Part shown: in pieces, positions 15,876 through 24,296 of the stretch
Layout of the letters: each line of letters begins with the position of its first letter
How positions within the stretch are numbered: the stretch's first letter is position 1
Assembly: GCA_045538895.1 (NCBI GenBank)
Contig: JAZQEH010000037.1
Location: 1 to 24,411, forward strand
From: UMGS902 sp045538895
GTDB lineage: Bacteria; Bacillota; Clostridia; Oscillospirales; CAG-272
Direction of reading: 5' to 3'
DNA: 24,411 nt
Position numbers and translations under genes: made by a program
The notes under the pieces: model-generated
Database searches by the model: none
Told to the model about the DNA's origin: nothing
What the model saw: only the letters and a program-made list of their open reading frames with translations

Positions 15876-16691
15876 ATGACTAAAAAGAAACGGATTTCTG
15901 CATTTTATCACTCGATGATCGAAGAATATCGGGCAAAAAAGACTACGTTTATTATATATATTGCACTGCGTGCCATTGTCATTGCGATTGCCACATTGAT
16001 GATACTTAGCGGCAACTATGAGGGAGCATTCCTTTGCGTGCTTACGTTGCTGCTCTTTCTGCTGCCTGCATTTGTGCAGACAAAATTCAACGTCACGCTA
16101 CCGACAACACTTGAAATAATCGTGCTTTTCTTCATCTTCGCTGCGGAAATATTGGGTGAGCTTTCGGACTACTACGTACGCTTCCCCATCTGGGACACAA
16201 TGCTGCACGTGACTACGGGCTTTTTAGCGGCAGCAATGGGGCTTTCGCTCATCGACCTGCTCAACCGAAGCGACCGATTTAAATTTGAACTTTCCCCGTT
16301 CTTTGTGGCACTCGTTTCATTCTCGTTTTCAATGACAATCGGCGTTTTGTGGGAGTTTTTTGAATTCACTGCCGACGTTTTTCTTGCAACAGATATGCAA
16401 AAGGACATGATAGTGCATCACATTTCCTCTGTAGCACTCAATCCAAGCGGCAAAAATGACCCTGTTCTTATCAAAGACATCACCGAAACGGTGGTAAACG
16501 GCACTCCGTTAGGTCTTGGCGGATACCTCGACATCGGACTGTATGACACCATGAAGGATCTGATTGTAAACTTCATCGGTGCTGCAGTATTCTCGGTATT
16601 CGGATTCTTCTACAGCAAATACCGTGGCCACGGCAAAGCTGCAAAAATAGTAAAAAGATTGAAAATGGATAAAAAAACCGCTTCCAAGTGA
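15876..16691 (+). CDS. DUF2238/YjdF-like integral membrane protein
   Basis: The 271-residue protein has about six membrane segments (roughly 24-45, 50-68, 78-95, 108-128, 141-160 and 226-247). The pattern WDTMLHVTTGF (106-116), VLWEFFEF (158-165) and YDTMKDLIVNFIGA (223-236) matches the conserved acidic and histidine positions of the DUF2238/YjdF family, whose function is unknown. A loop of about 50 residues between segments five and six is longer than I expect for YjdF. The basic C-terminus (KAAKIVKRLKMDKK) should be cytoplasmic. AGGAG six bases before ATG supports the start. The terminator stem overlaps the last codons and the stop. It is the only plus-strand gene in this half and faces the S-layer genes. 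No promoter stands out, although TATAAT occurs at 15694-15699 without a -35. Confidence 0.8.
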   Translation: MTKKKRISAFYHSMIEEYRAKKTTFIIYIALRAIVIAIATLMILSGNYEGAFLCVLTLLLFLLPAFVQTKFNVTLPTTLEIIVLFFIFAAEILGELSDYYVRFPIWDTMLHVTTGFLAAAMGLSLIDLLNRSDRFKFELSPFFVALVSFSFSMTIGVLWEFFEFTADVFLATDMQKDMIVHHISSVALNPSGKNDPVLIKDITETVVNGTPLGLGGYLDIGLYDTMKDLIVNFIGAAVFSVFGFFYSKYRGHGKAAKIVKRLKMDKKTASK

Positions 16692-16702
16692 AGCGGTTTT
16701 TT
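16673..16702 (+). terminator. Rho-independent terminator overlapping the DUF2238 gene stop
   Basis: AAAACCGCTTC and GAAGCGGTTTTTT form the stem around a five-base loop, with a T-run at the end. The upstream arm encodes the last residues of the protein and the stop TGA lies at the start of the downstream arm. Confidence 0.85.
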
Positions 16703-16710
16703 CTTCCACA

Positions 16711-16906
16711 TGTCATTCTGAGCGTAGCGAAGAATCTGCGAGCGTAGCGAGTCTTAAGCCACAACACTCAGGATGACGGAAGATGTGACTCTCCGCACGT
16801 CATTCTGAGGAGCGTAGCAACGAAGAATCTGCACGGCAAAGCCGTGCCTTTATTGAGAAAAACCGCAAGCGGTTTTCAGATCCTTCGCTTCACTCAGGAT
16901 GACAGC
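16711..16906. repeat. Cluster of TCATTCTGAG-type palindromic repeats
   Basis: TGTCATTCTGAGCGTAGCGA (16711-16730) and GTCATTCTGAGGAGCGTAGC (16799-16818) are direct copies. ACTCAGGATGACGG (about 16766) and CCTTCGCTTCACTCAGGATG (16882-16901) are inverted copies, so two palindromic units sit side by side. A GC hairpin GCACGGCAAAGCCGTGC lies inside the second. AGAATCT is kept next to each arm. This motif is a widespread intergenic palindrome in bacteria. No gene is present in this gap. Confidence 0.75.
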
Positions 16907-16918
16907 GAGTGGAAGCGC

Positions 16919-16949
16919 AAAAAAGGAAGCCCGGGGGCTTCCTTTTTTT
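16919..16949 (-). terminator. Terminator of the 1162-aa SLH gene
   Basis: GGAAGCCC (16925-16932) and GGGCTTCC (16935-16942) form the stem, flanked by A6 on the left and T7 on the right. On the minus strand it lies 18 bases after the stop and ends in a run of T. It may also back up termination from the plus strand. Confidence 0.85.
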
Positions 16950-16966
16950 ATTTAGTTAGTAACGAA

Positions 16967-19900
16967 TTAGTCAGCAACTACAGGAGCAACTTCGTTGATA
17001 ACCTTGTAGATAACGATGGTGATTACATCGCTCTCTTCTCCATCGTAGCTTGCAGCGATGTAGAGGTCTACGTCAACGGAGATACCCTTTGCATAGTCAG
17101 CTTTGTTAGCAACGGGAACGAGAATTGCTTCGTCAGCCATGTCGATGATGTAGTTATCGATTACACCTGCAGCAGCCTTGTCGAAGGTTGCAACTTCATC
17201 GAGTTCGAGAACGTACTCGAGACCGAGGAACTTGTTCGCTTTTGTCTGGGTTGTTTCATCACGGTCAACATAGTCATAACTACGGCCGGTGTATTCAACC
17301 TCTGCTTCATCTACCTTGTAGGTAGCAGCGATTTCTTCATCGTATGGCATGTCGAGAACTACCTTAGAGAAGTCGTAGTCTTCAGCGTCAGCAACGTTGT
17401 TAATGGTAACAACAGTACCCTTGATGTCTACAGCATCGCCACCAACAAGACCGTCAGCGATAACAGTGTCATCACTTACGATTTCGAGGTTTTCGATAGC
17501 GGTGAATACGAGGTCATCGCTGGTAGCTTCAGCAACTTCAGCAACGATTTCAGCGGTGAGAGCACCCTCATCAGAAACCTCGCCCTTAGCGTTAACCTTA
17601 AGAACGGTACCTACTGCATACTCTTCATCAGTAGCCTCTTTAGACTCGTAGCTGATGGACTCGATAACCTTCTGAGCCTTCATGTCGAAGAGGTTGAGAA
17701 CAGTGATGGTGTAAGGATCTTCATCGGTTTCGCCAGCCTGAACTTCAACGGTGGTATCAACAGTGGTGATGTACCAAGCGTTTTCGGAATCTGCACGAGC
17801 TTCGTCTGCCCAGTCAGCAACGGTGAGGTGCTCTTCGTTAGCAAATACTACATCCTCAGCCTGAAGAATAATGAGGTCTGCGTTAGCAGAGAGGAAACGG
17901 CTAGCAACAGGAACATCATCGCCTTCTACCTCTACAGTAGCAACAGCTACAGAGTTAGCAGCCTTCTGAGTACCTACGCGAACGCCTACTGCATCGGGAG
18001 TAATAACAACGATTACAGATTCAGCATCAAGAGCTACACGAACTGCGGTGGGTTCATCTTCTGCAGGAATAGCAGTGATAGCGTTGGTCTTAACGTTGTT
18101 ATCAGAGAATACGAGACCGCCAGCAGATACAACATCGTTGTATTCGAAGAAGCCTTCTTCTTCAGCAGCAACGGTGTAAACGCCGTCCTTAGCTTCAACT
18201 ACAGCAACGAGACCGCAACCAACAAGGTCTGCGAAATCAGCGATCACGCCTTCGTTCTTGTAGTCGGTGATGAGATCAGCATAGCCGATTTCAGTAGCAA
18301 GGTCATAAGTCTTGTTGAACTTATCCTTTTCGCTATCATAGTTGGTAGCATATGTGCCAACAGAAGCGAGTTCCCACTTACCGGTGGTGAGGTTGAGCAT
18401 AGCAACCTTAACAACGTCGTCCTCTACATAGAGACCGCTTTCAGAGAGAGCGGACATGTATTCACAATCAGGATCCCAATCTTCGTTTTCGTCCTTCTTG
18501 TTGTCTTCGTCCTCATCTACATAATCGAGATCGAGGTCGAGGAGGTCGGAAAGGAGTTCTGCATCAGTGGTAACGATTGCGTAATCGTAGAGGTTCTTAG
18601 TGTTATCCTTTGCTTCATAAACTTCGAAGTGAACGATCTTGCCGTCAACGAGGAGGAAGAGAACGTTGTCCTTGCCAGCTTCCATAGCAGCGATACAATC
18701 AGCATATACGGTTGGATCGAATGCAGTGGTCATTTCGGTTTCGTCATAGTTACCTGCAAAGCCGAATTCATAGAACTGACCGTTGATCTTAACGTTGTCC
18801 TTATTGTTCTTACCGTTGAGCTTACCGGTCTGGAACTTGCCAGCGTTCATAGCAACGGTGAGAATGTTGTCAGCATCATTGTAGTTGTAGAACATGAAGT
18901 CGCCAGCCTCAACAGCTTCGCCTTCAACTACAACAGTGGAAGCAGCTTCACCCTTAGAGGGAGTGATGGAATCAGTGTCAACGTCTACAACGCCGGTGGA
19001 CTTGCCGATTCTGTCAACGAGGTACTCAACCATAGTGGTCTCTACATCGTCGAGGTTGGTGTATTCAGCGTCTGCATCATACTCTGCAACTACGGTGTAC
19101 TTAACGCCGTCGATTTCGCGAACGTTGTACTGACCGAACTCGTAGTCAGTGTAGAGAAGTTTAACAGTACCAACTTCGTCACTTTCGATTACACGGTAAG
19201 AAACTTCACCGTAGGTGTTGGTGGTGTTGTAAGGAGTGCCATCTTTGTCAGCATCATCTTCATCGTACACGAAGATAGATGTAACATCGGTACCGTTAAG
19301 TTCATCGTTAAGAAGACCGTCGTTGGTCATAGTCCATACGCCGTTTACGAATTCGTAGGTTTCGAAGGTGTAATCAGCAGCCTTGAACTTGGTGCCTGCA
19401 AGAGAGAGATAGCTCTTGTCGCCGTCTTCAACATACTTGATGTCGCCGTCAGCAGAGAGGTTCTGAACAGTGGTGTATTCAGGGAAAGTAGCGAATACAA
19501 CAGTTGCATCGCCATCTTCATAAGCTTCATCAGTGAAGTCTTCTGCGTTAACAGAAATGAAGAGTTCTACAGGGAGACCCATGTAAGCGATGGTGGGAGT
19601 GTCAACAGTGATGCCGAGGTCAGCTGCTGCGATAGCAGTGATTTCAGCGTCGCTACCAACAACGGTAACTTCGAGAGTATCAACTGTTTCTTCTTCTTCG
19701 TCGCCTTCAACGAAAGCGTCAACTACAACAGTGATCTTGTCGCCAGCGAGGTCGGAGTCAACGAGGAGGTCAACTCTTTCCATCATCTTGCCGAGAGAGT
19801 TCTCGGTGAAGTAACCGGTCTTGCCGTCAACTTCGGTCTGGTTAGCTTCAGGATAGTAAACCTTGTCGGTAAGGGGGTCAACTACTGCAACCTGAGTGCC

Positions 19901-20455
19901 GAGCATATCCCAGATGATCTGAGCGGTCTCGCCACGGGTGAGAGCTGCCTTGTAGTTAACGAGGTCTACGTTATCGGTAAGACCGAGCTTCTGAGCTGCG
20001 AGGATGTAGCCGTAGGGGTAGCTCATGTCTTCGGTTTCATAACCGAGTGCACGAACTGCCATAACGAGCATATCCTGATATGTGATAGCGTCGTTGTAAC
20101 CGAATACGCCATTGCCGCGGCCCTTAACGATGCCGATGCCGTTAGCATAGTCGATTGCGGTGCCGTAGTCAACTACGTCACTGAAGTTTGCGCTCTTCTT
20201 GTCTGCGTTCCAAACTGCAGTATCGGTTTCACCGGTAAGAGTCTGAACAAAGAAGAGAGCTGCCTGGTAACGGGTAACGCCGTTCTCAAGCATGAGATTG
20301 CCGTTCTCATCACCCTTCATAACCTGAAGAGCTGCGAGGTGATTAGCTGCGTCGGTGTAGTCAGCCTTATCTGCCGCGGAGGTAGAAATAACTGCTACGC
20401 TGAGGAGCATCATGGTCGCGAGAACGAGTGCGAGGAACTTCTTAAGGTTTCTCAT
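16967..20455 (-). CDS. S-layer protein with three SLH domains (1162 aa), probable major subunit
   Basis: The signal peptide (MRNLKKFLALVLATMMLLSV) ends near STSAA. Three SLH domains follow: about 30-85 (ADYTDAANHLAALQVMKG, VTRYQAA), 90-150 (FSDVVDYGTAIDYANGIGIV, ITYQDML) and 150-205 (YPYGYILAAQKLGLTDN, LTRGETAQIIWDML). They should anchor the protein to wall polymer. The remaining 950 residues are acidic, cysteine-poor beta-rich sequence without an enzyme motif. An Asp/Glu-rich insert (YVDEDEDNKKDENEDWDPD, about 640-660) is absent from the paralog and may bind calcium. Codons are strongly biased (AAG, TTC, AAC, CTC, ACC), unlike the paralog, which points to very high expression. GGAG is eight bases before ATG. 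It lies downstream of its paralog but has its own promoter and terminator. Confidence 0.88.
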   Translation of the reverse strand: MRNLKKFLALVLATMMLLSVAVISTSAADKADYTDAANHLAALQVMKGDENGNLMLENGVTRYQAALFFVQTLTGETDTAVWNADKKSANFSDVVDYGTAIDYANGIGIVKGRGNGVFGYNDAITYQDMLVMAVRALGYETEDMSYPYGYILAAQKLGLTDNVDLVNYKAALTRGETAQIIWDMLGTQVAVVDPLTDKVYYPEANQTEVDGKTGYFTENSLGKMMERVDLLVDSDLAGDKITVVVDAFVEGDEEEETVDTLEVTVVGSDAEITAIAAADLGITVDTPTIAYMGLPVELFISVNAEDFTDEAYEDGDATVVFATFPEYTTVQNLSADGDIKYVEDGDKSYLSLAGTKFKAADYTFETYEFVNGVWTMTNDGLLNDELNGTDVTSIFVYDEDDADKDGTPYNTTNTYGEVSYRVIESDEVGTVKLLYTDYEFGQYNVREIDGVKYTVVAEYDADAEYTNLDDVETTMVEYLVDRIGKSTGVVDVDTDSITPSKGEAASTVVVEGEAVEAGDFMFYNYNDADNILTVAMNAGKFQTGKLNGKNNKDNVKINGQFYEFGFAGNYDETEMTTAFDPTVYADCIAAMEAGKDNVLFLLVDGKIVHFEVYEAKDNTKNLYDYAIVTTDAELLSDLLDLDLDYVDEDEDNKKDENEDWDPDCEYMSALSESGLYVEDDVVKVAMLNLTTGKWELASVGTYATNYDSEKDKFNKTYDLATEIGYADLITDYKNEGVIADFADLVGCGLVAVVEAKDGVYTVAAEEEGFFEYNDVVSAGGLVFSDNNVKTNAITAIPAEDEPTAVRVALDAESVIVVITPDAVGVRVGTQKAANSVAVATVEVEGDDVPVASRFLSANADLIILQAEDVVFANEEHLTVADWADEARADSENAWYITTVDTTVEVQAGETDEDPYTITVLNLFDMKAQKVIESISYESKEATDEEYAVGTVLKVNAKGEVSDEGALTAEIVAEVAEATSDDLVFTAIENLEIVSDDTVIADGLVGGDAVDIKGTVVTINNVADAEDYDFSKVVLDMPYDEEIAATYKVDEAEVEYTGRSYDYVDRDETTQTKANKFLGLEYVLELDEVATFDKAAAGVIDNYIIDMADEAILVPVANKADYAKGISVDVDLYIAASYDGEESDVITIVIYKVINEVAPVVAD

Positions 20456-20534
20456 GGTAAGTTCTCCTTTTCAAATAAAAATGTTTTGGATATCGCCAAC
20501 CGTAGTTGTACGATATTGGTTTTATCCTGATGTT

Positions 20535-20563
20535 ATAATATAGCAAGAGGAAAAATATTGCAA
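20535..20563 (-). promoter_or_regulatory. Promoter of the 1162-aa SLH gene
   Basis: On the minus strand TTGCAA (20563-20558) and TATTAT (20540-20535) are 17 bp apart. Transcription would start near 20528 and give a leader of about 73 nt, which contains a modest stem (ATATCG at 20490-20495 with CGATAT at 20511-20516). Phased repeats lie directly upstream. Confidence 0.6.
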
Positions 20564-20576
20564 TAGATTATTTTGT

Positions 20577-20636
20577 TTTGTAAGGAATTTGTAAGATTTC
20601 TTGAAAGATTTGTAAGAAATGGCGGCGGTTTGTAAG
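20577..20636 (-). promoter_or_regulatory. Four phased TTTGTAAG boxes upstream of the SLH promoter
   Basis: TTTGTAAG (CTTACAAA on the transcribed strand) occurs four times, at 20577-20584, 20588-20595, 20609-20616 and 20629-20636. The intervals are 11, 21 and 20 bp, so all copies face the same side of the helix. The TGTAA core of the first copy begins 15 bp beyond the -35. The layout resembles binding sites of OmpR/PhoB-family response regulators, whose direct repeats recur every 11 bp; the regulator itself is not in the window. Confidence 0.65.
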
Positions 20637-20678
20637 AAAAATTAATGTTTATGGTAATACGAATACCATTGACATACC

Positions 20679-20752
20679 GTAGGGCGGGGGCTTGCTCCCG
20701 CCGATACGACATCTAATAACGGCTTACGGCGGGAGATAAACCCCCGCCCTAC
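20679..20752. repeat. GC-rich palindromic repeat between the two SLH genes
   Basis: GTAGGGCGGGGG (20679-20690) pairs with CCCCCGCCCTAC (20741-20752), and an inner CTCCCGCCG pairs with CGGCGGGAG. The centre (ATACGACATCTAATAA) is unpaired. This is a typical short non-coding dispersed palindrome. The rest of the 20637-20796 gap shows only a small ATGGTA/TACCAT hairpin. Confidence 0.7.
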
Positions 20753-20796
20753 ATTGTTGCACGTCGCCTTTGCTTCGCTAAACAATCTCTATATAT

Positions 20797-20826
20797 AAAT
20801 AAGGAAGGCTTTCGCCTTCCTTATTT
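20797..20826 (-). terminator. Terminator of the 1082-aa SLH gene
   Basis: AAATAAGGAAGGC (20797-20809) and GCCTTCCTTATTT (20814-20826) form a perfect 13-bp stem with loop TTTC. It starts two bases after the stop on the minus strand and ends in TTATTTATAT. It separates the two SLH genes into different transcripts. Confidence 0.8.
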
Positions 20827-20827
20827 A

Positions 20828-23800
20828 TTATTTGATTACTTTTGCAACATTCAATGTGAGTGTGCCGTTGTCATCATCGTAATGTGCAAGTATCTTAAGC
20901 GATACGCTTACTTTGGCTGCACCCTCATAGTTATCCGCATCTGCAAGGGGAATGAGGATCTCCTCGCCTGTGCTGTCAATGATGAACTGATTGAAGATGC
21001 CCTCCGCAGGCTCGCTCAAGCTTTCGTGAATATCACCGTAAATCGGGTATTCGTAGCCGCTGAAGCCATCGGAAATCTGAAGCTCGTTGCCGCCAAGACC
21101 GTTTTCGCTGTACTCAACGTTGAGTGCCGCACGGTCGAAGTCGTAGTCCTCACGGTCAATGCCTGTTCTGTCAAGAGTAATCACGTTTACCTTAACTTCT
21201 GCAAGTGCATTGGGGAGGTTGAGCGCTCCGCCGGACACGATTACCGTATCTGCATCGGTGAACGTGAGGTTTTCGGGAGCGATATCAATGTAACTGATAT
21301 CGTTTTCGTCACCGACAAGCTTCTGTGCTGCCTTGAATGCTTCCTCAACCGTGAGAGCACTTTCGGTAAGAACACCGTCCTCGTCTGCATGAAGTACCTT
21401 GTCAAGGTTTGGGAGTGTGGAGCTGTCGGTGGCAAAGCTTACTTCCTCAACTACCTTGAACGTACGCAAATCAAGAAGATTTGTTACGGTTACGGTGTAT
21501 TTGTACTCTGCCTCCTCACCGTTTGCAGAAAGCTCCGCCTGACTGTCGGGGAGAGCCACATAGTATGTTTCCGCACTCACTGCCGCACGGCTTTCGCCCC
21601 AGTCGGAGGCATCGGAGAAGCCGCCTGCAAACACGGGCTCTGCGATATATGCAACGATAAGGTCGCTGTTTGCCGCATAGAATACCGCATTTCCGTTTAC
21701 GGTGAACTTATTCTTCTGCACGCCCTTACGTACACCAACGTTGCCCTCGCCGTCAATAATAACGATAACCGAGTTTTCGTCGAGTGTTACACGTGAAGGT
21801 GTAACGCTTGCGTCAGACTCTGCCTTGATGTGGTTTGTCTTTGCAGAGTTATCCGAGAAGATGATACCGTCTGCAATAGTGGCACTGTCAACCGCATCCG
21901 CAGTTGTGCCGAGGCTGTAAACGCCGTCCTTTTCCGCAACTACTGCGAAAATGTTTGATGCGAGAAGTGCTTCGGAAAGCTCAACGTAGTTTGCATAACC
22001 CGAGTAGCCCTCGCCTACGAGGTCAACGTAGTTTGCAAGTGTGCCGACGTGACCGTTCTTTGCGTATTCGTCCTCGTCTTTATCGTAGTCCTTGTAGAAT
22101 TTTTCGATTCTGCCAAGCTCCCACTTGCCACTTTCGGTGTTGAGAATTGCCACATACACGTTGCCGTTTTCGTCAAGCACGAAGTCTGCGGTGTACTCAA
22201 GCTTGTCAACCTTTACGTCGAGGAGGTCTGCAAGAAGCTTTTCATCAAAGCTTACTACCTTGAAGCCGTAGTCCGAGGAGGAGTTTTCGCCCTTGTAGCC
22301 GTCAACGTATACAACGTTACCGTCAACTGCTACGTATTTTACGTTGTCGCTACCGTCATAGCCTGCCATTGCGGACTTGATCTGTGCCGCATTTGCCGCA
22401 TACGTTGCATACTCTGCCGCATACGCACCCTTGAAGCCGAAGCCGTGGTTGGTGCCGCCGATTTTTACGGTTTCCTTGGAGGCGCTTGTGCCTGTGAGCT
22501 TGCCTGTGCGGAAGCCGCCATGGTTAGATGCTACGGTGAGAATGTTATCAAGTGCGTTGTAGTAGTAGAATACAAAGTCGCCGCTTGATACCTTTTCGCC
22601 GTCGAGAATAACGGTCTTCGCCTTTTCGCCGTTACGCTTGGAAACGGATGCGGTGGAGGACGTAACCTTTGAGTTTGTGCCGAGGAGGTATTCAACAAAG
22701 TTTGAAGAATAGCCGTCGAGGTTTTCAACCTTTGTGCCCTCGTAGGTCGCCATTGTTACAAAGTTTGCGTTCTTCGATGTGGTTGCATCCTTAAGCTCAC
22801 GTACGAAATACTGTCCGAACTCATAGGGCATATAATATATATGAAGAGTTTTGGTTTCGTCAGCGTTTTCACGCACGGTGTAGCAGACAGCACCGTTTGA
22901 GTTTGTACCCATGTAGCCGTCCTTGGTATCGTAAAGGAATGCGTCCTCAAAGTTGGAGAGGTTGCCCGCTTTCCAACCGTCAGCAGTGAACGTGTAAAGC
23001 TGTGCGCTGTACTTGTCCATTGCAAACTTCACGCCGCCGAGTGTGATGTAAGCAGATGCACCCGAGGGCTTGACAAAGCGGATGTTGCCGCCGTCGCCAA
23101 GGTTCTGTACGTATGTGAGCGAGTCGCTGTTTACAAACACAACAGAAGCATCACGCTCGTCCTCGTCGATATCGTATTTGTCAAAAAATTCGTCTGCTTT
23201 GCAGTTTACAAAGAGAGTTTTGGGGAGACCGAGATACTCAATCTTAGGAGTTTCGGCACTGATGCCGAGGTCCTTTGCCGCAAGTGTGTAGCGGTCGCCG
23301 CCGTAAAGCACGGTTACTGTGTCAACCTCGCCGTCCTTTTCAGCCTCGGTAAACTCGGTTACGGTTACGTCAAGCTTGCCGCCTGCGAAGCCTGACTTTT
23401 CAAGGTAGGTTTCACGCTCGATTTTGCCGGGGCCTACCATGAGTCCGTAGGGAGATTCGTCCTCCTTGCCGGGGTAGATGGTTGCACCGGTGAGCGGGTC
23501 GATGAATGCAAGCTCTGTGGAAAGCATATCCCAGATAAGCTGTGCGGTTTCGCCACGGGTGAGGTAGGACTTGAAGTTAACATTTTCAATGTTTTCGGTA
23601 AGTCCGAGCTTTTGTGCCGCAAGAATGTAGCCGTAGGGGTAGCTCATTCCCTTTTCTTCATAGCCGAGTGCTCTCACTGCGAGTGTGAGCATGTCCTGAT
23701 AAGTAATATTGTCATTGTATCCATAGGTGCCGTCGCCACGGCCGACAATAAATTCGAGCCCTGCGAGATAGTCAATAGCGGTACCGTATTCGGGTACGTC

Positions 23801-24076
23801 GCTGAAAATTGCACTCTTGTCTGCGTTCCAAACAGAGGTGTCGGTTTTGCCTGTGATGGATTGAACGAAGAACAGTGCTGCCTGATAACGGGTTACATGC
23901 TTGTCAAGCATGAGATTGCCGTTTTCGTCGCCCTTTAAAATTCCGATAGCCGCAAGCGAATGTGCCGCATCTGTGTAGTCGGCTTTGCTCTCGCTCGCAC
24001 CTGTCGTAAATACAAGCATACTGAATGTCATGAGTACTGCAAGTATAAGGGAAAGAAATCTTTTGGAATTTCTCAT
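20828..24076 (-). CDS. Paralogous SLH-domain S-layer-type protein (1082 aa)
   Basis: The layout matches the neighbouring 1162-aa protein over its whole length. A signal peptide (MRNSKRFLSLILAVLMTFSM) is followed by three SLH domains (about 30-85 with VTRYQAA, 90-150 with ITYQDML, 150-205 with LTRGETAQLIWDML) and a long beta-rich body. Shared landmarks are YEFGQYFVREL, GDFVFYYYNALDNILTVASN, ESGKWELGRIE and a final DYDFDRAALNVEY segment. It lacks the Asp-rich insert and is less acidic. Codon use is ordinary (AAA, TTT, AAT, ATA, ACA occur freely), so it is probably a minor, silent or condition-specific subunit. GGAG is eight bases before ATG, and the leader TTGAAAAGGAGAAC is the same in both paralogs. 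A full tandem duplication followed by divergence explains the pair. Confidence 0.85.
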   Translation of the reverse strand: MRNSKRFLSLILAVLMTFSMLVFTTGASESKADYTDAAHSLAAIGILKGDENGNLMLDKHVTRYQAALFFVQSITGKTDTSVWNADKSAIFSDVPEYGTAIDYLAGLEFIVGRGDGTYGYNDNITYQDMLTLAVRALGYEEKGMSYPYGYILAAQKLGLTENIENVNFKSYLTRGETAQLIWDMLSTELAFIDPLTGATIYPGKEDESPYGLMVGPGKIERETYLEKSGFAGGKLDVTVTEFTEAEKDGEVDTVTVLYGGDRYTLAAKDLGISAETPKIEYLGLPKTLFVNCKADEFFDKYDIDEDERDASVVFVNSDSLTYVQNLGDGGNIRFVKPSGASAYITLGGVKFAMDKYSAQLYTFTADGWKAGNLSNFEDAFLYDTKDGYMGTNSNGAVCYTVRENADETKTLHIYYMPYEFGQYFVRELKDATTSKNANFVTMATYEGTKVENLDGYSSNFVEYLLGTNSKVTSSTASVSKRNGEKAKTVILDGEKVSSGDFVFYYYNALDNILTVASNHGGFRTGKLTGTSASKETVKIGGTNHGFGFKGAYAAEYATYAANAAQIKSAMAGYDGSDNVKYVAVDGNVVYVDGYKGENSSSDYGFKVVSFDEKLLADLLDVKVDKLEYTADFVLDENGNVYVAILNTESGKWELGRIEKFYKDYDKDEDEYAKNGHVGTLANYVDLVGEGYSGYANYVELSEALLASNIFAVVAEKDGVYSLGTTADAVDSATIADGIIFSDNSAKTNHIKAESDASVTPSRVTLDENSVIVIIDGEGNVGVRKGVQKNKFTVNGNAVFYAANSDLIVAYIAEPVFAGGFSDASDWGESRAAVSAETYYVALPDSQAELSANGEEAEYKYTVTVTNLLDLRTFKVVEEVSFATDSSTLPNLDKVLHADEDGVLTESALTVEEAFKAAQKLVGDENDISYIDIAPENLTFTDADTVIVSGGALNLPNALAEVKVNVITLDRTGIDREDYDFDRAALNVEYSENGLGGNELQISDGFSGYEYPIYGDIHESLSEPAEGIFNQFIIDSTGEEILIPLADADNYEGAAKVSVSLKILAHYDDDNGTLTLNVAKVIK

Positions 24077-24128
24077 TGTGCGTTCTCCTTTTCAATTTTT
24101 TCGGCAGATGCACGTCCGCCGTGCCTCT

Positions 24129-24158
24129 ATACTACCGCATACCGCCATGAAAACGCAA
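24129..24158 (-). promoter_or_regulatory. Candidate promoter of the 1082-aa SLH gene
   Basis: On the minus strand TTGCGT (24158-24153) and TAGTAT (24134-24129) are 18 bp apart. Alone this is a weak call. It gains support because the TGTAA boxes upstream sit at the same distance from the -35 as at the paralog. Confidence 0.45.
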
Positions 24159-24173
24159 TACGTGACAGTATTC

Positions 24174-24222
24174 TGTAAAGGAGTTGTAATGTTAAAGCAA
24201 GTTTATAATGCGTTTTTGTAAG
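24174..24222 (-). promoter_or_regulatory. Phased TGTAA boxes upstream of the second SLH gene
   Basis: TGTAA cores begin at 24174, 24185 and 24217; the last lies in a perfect TTTGTAAG (24215-24222), the same 8-mer as at 20577-20636. The intervals are 11 and 32 bp, close to one and three helical turns. The first core is 15 bp from the -35, as at the paralog. The two proximal boxes are degenerate outside TGTAA. Confidence 0.5.
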
Positions 24223-24296
24223 AATAGGACCATTTTGTGGAAAAAAAGGAAAATAAATTTTTGGCACGGCGGTAAATTATTGTTTAGGGTAACGAC

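Noticed and set aside
16844..20530. A 1228-aa open frame antisense to the 1162-aa SLH gene
   Set aside because: It mirrors the highly biased codons of the real S-layer gene, which seldom yield stops on the other strand. It has no recognisable domain, odd Cys/Val/Ser-rich composition, begins inside an intergenic repeat and lacks a ribosome binding site.
24189..24221. Ten-codon plus-strand mini-ORF with AAAGGAG in front
   Set aside because: It falls exactly within the TGTAA box region of the minus-strand SLH promoter and leads into no plus-strand gene, so the AAAGGAG is probably chance.
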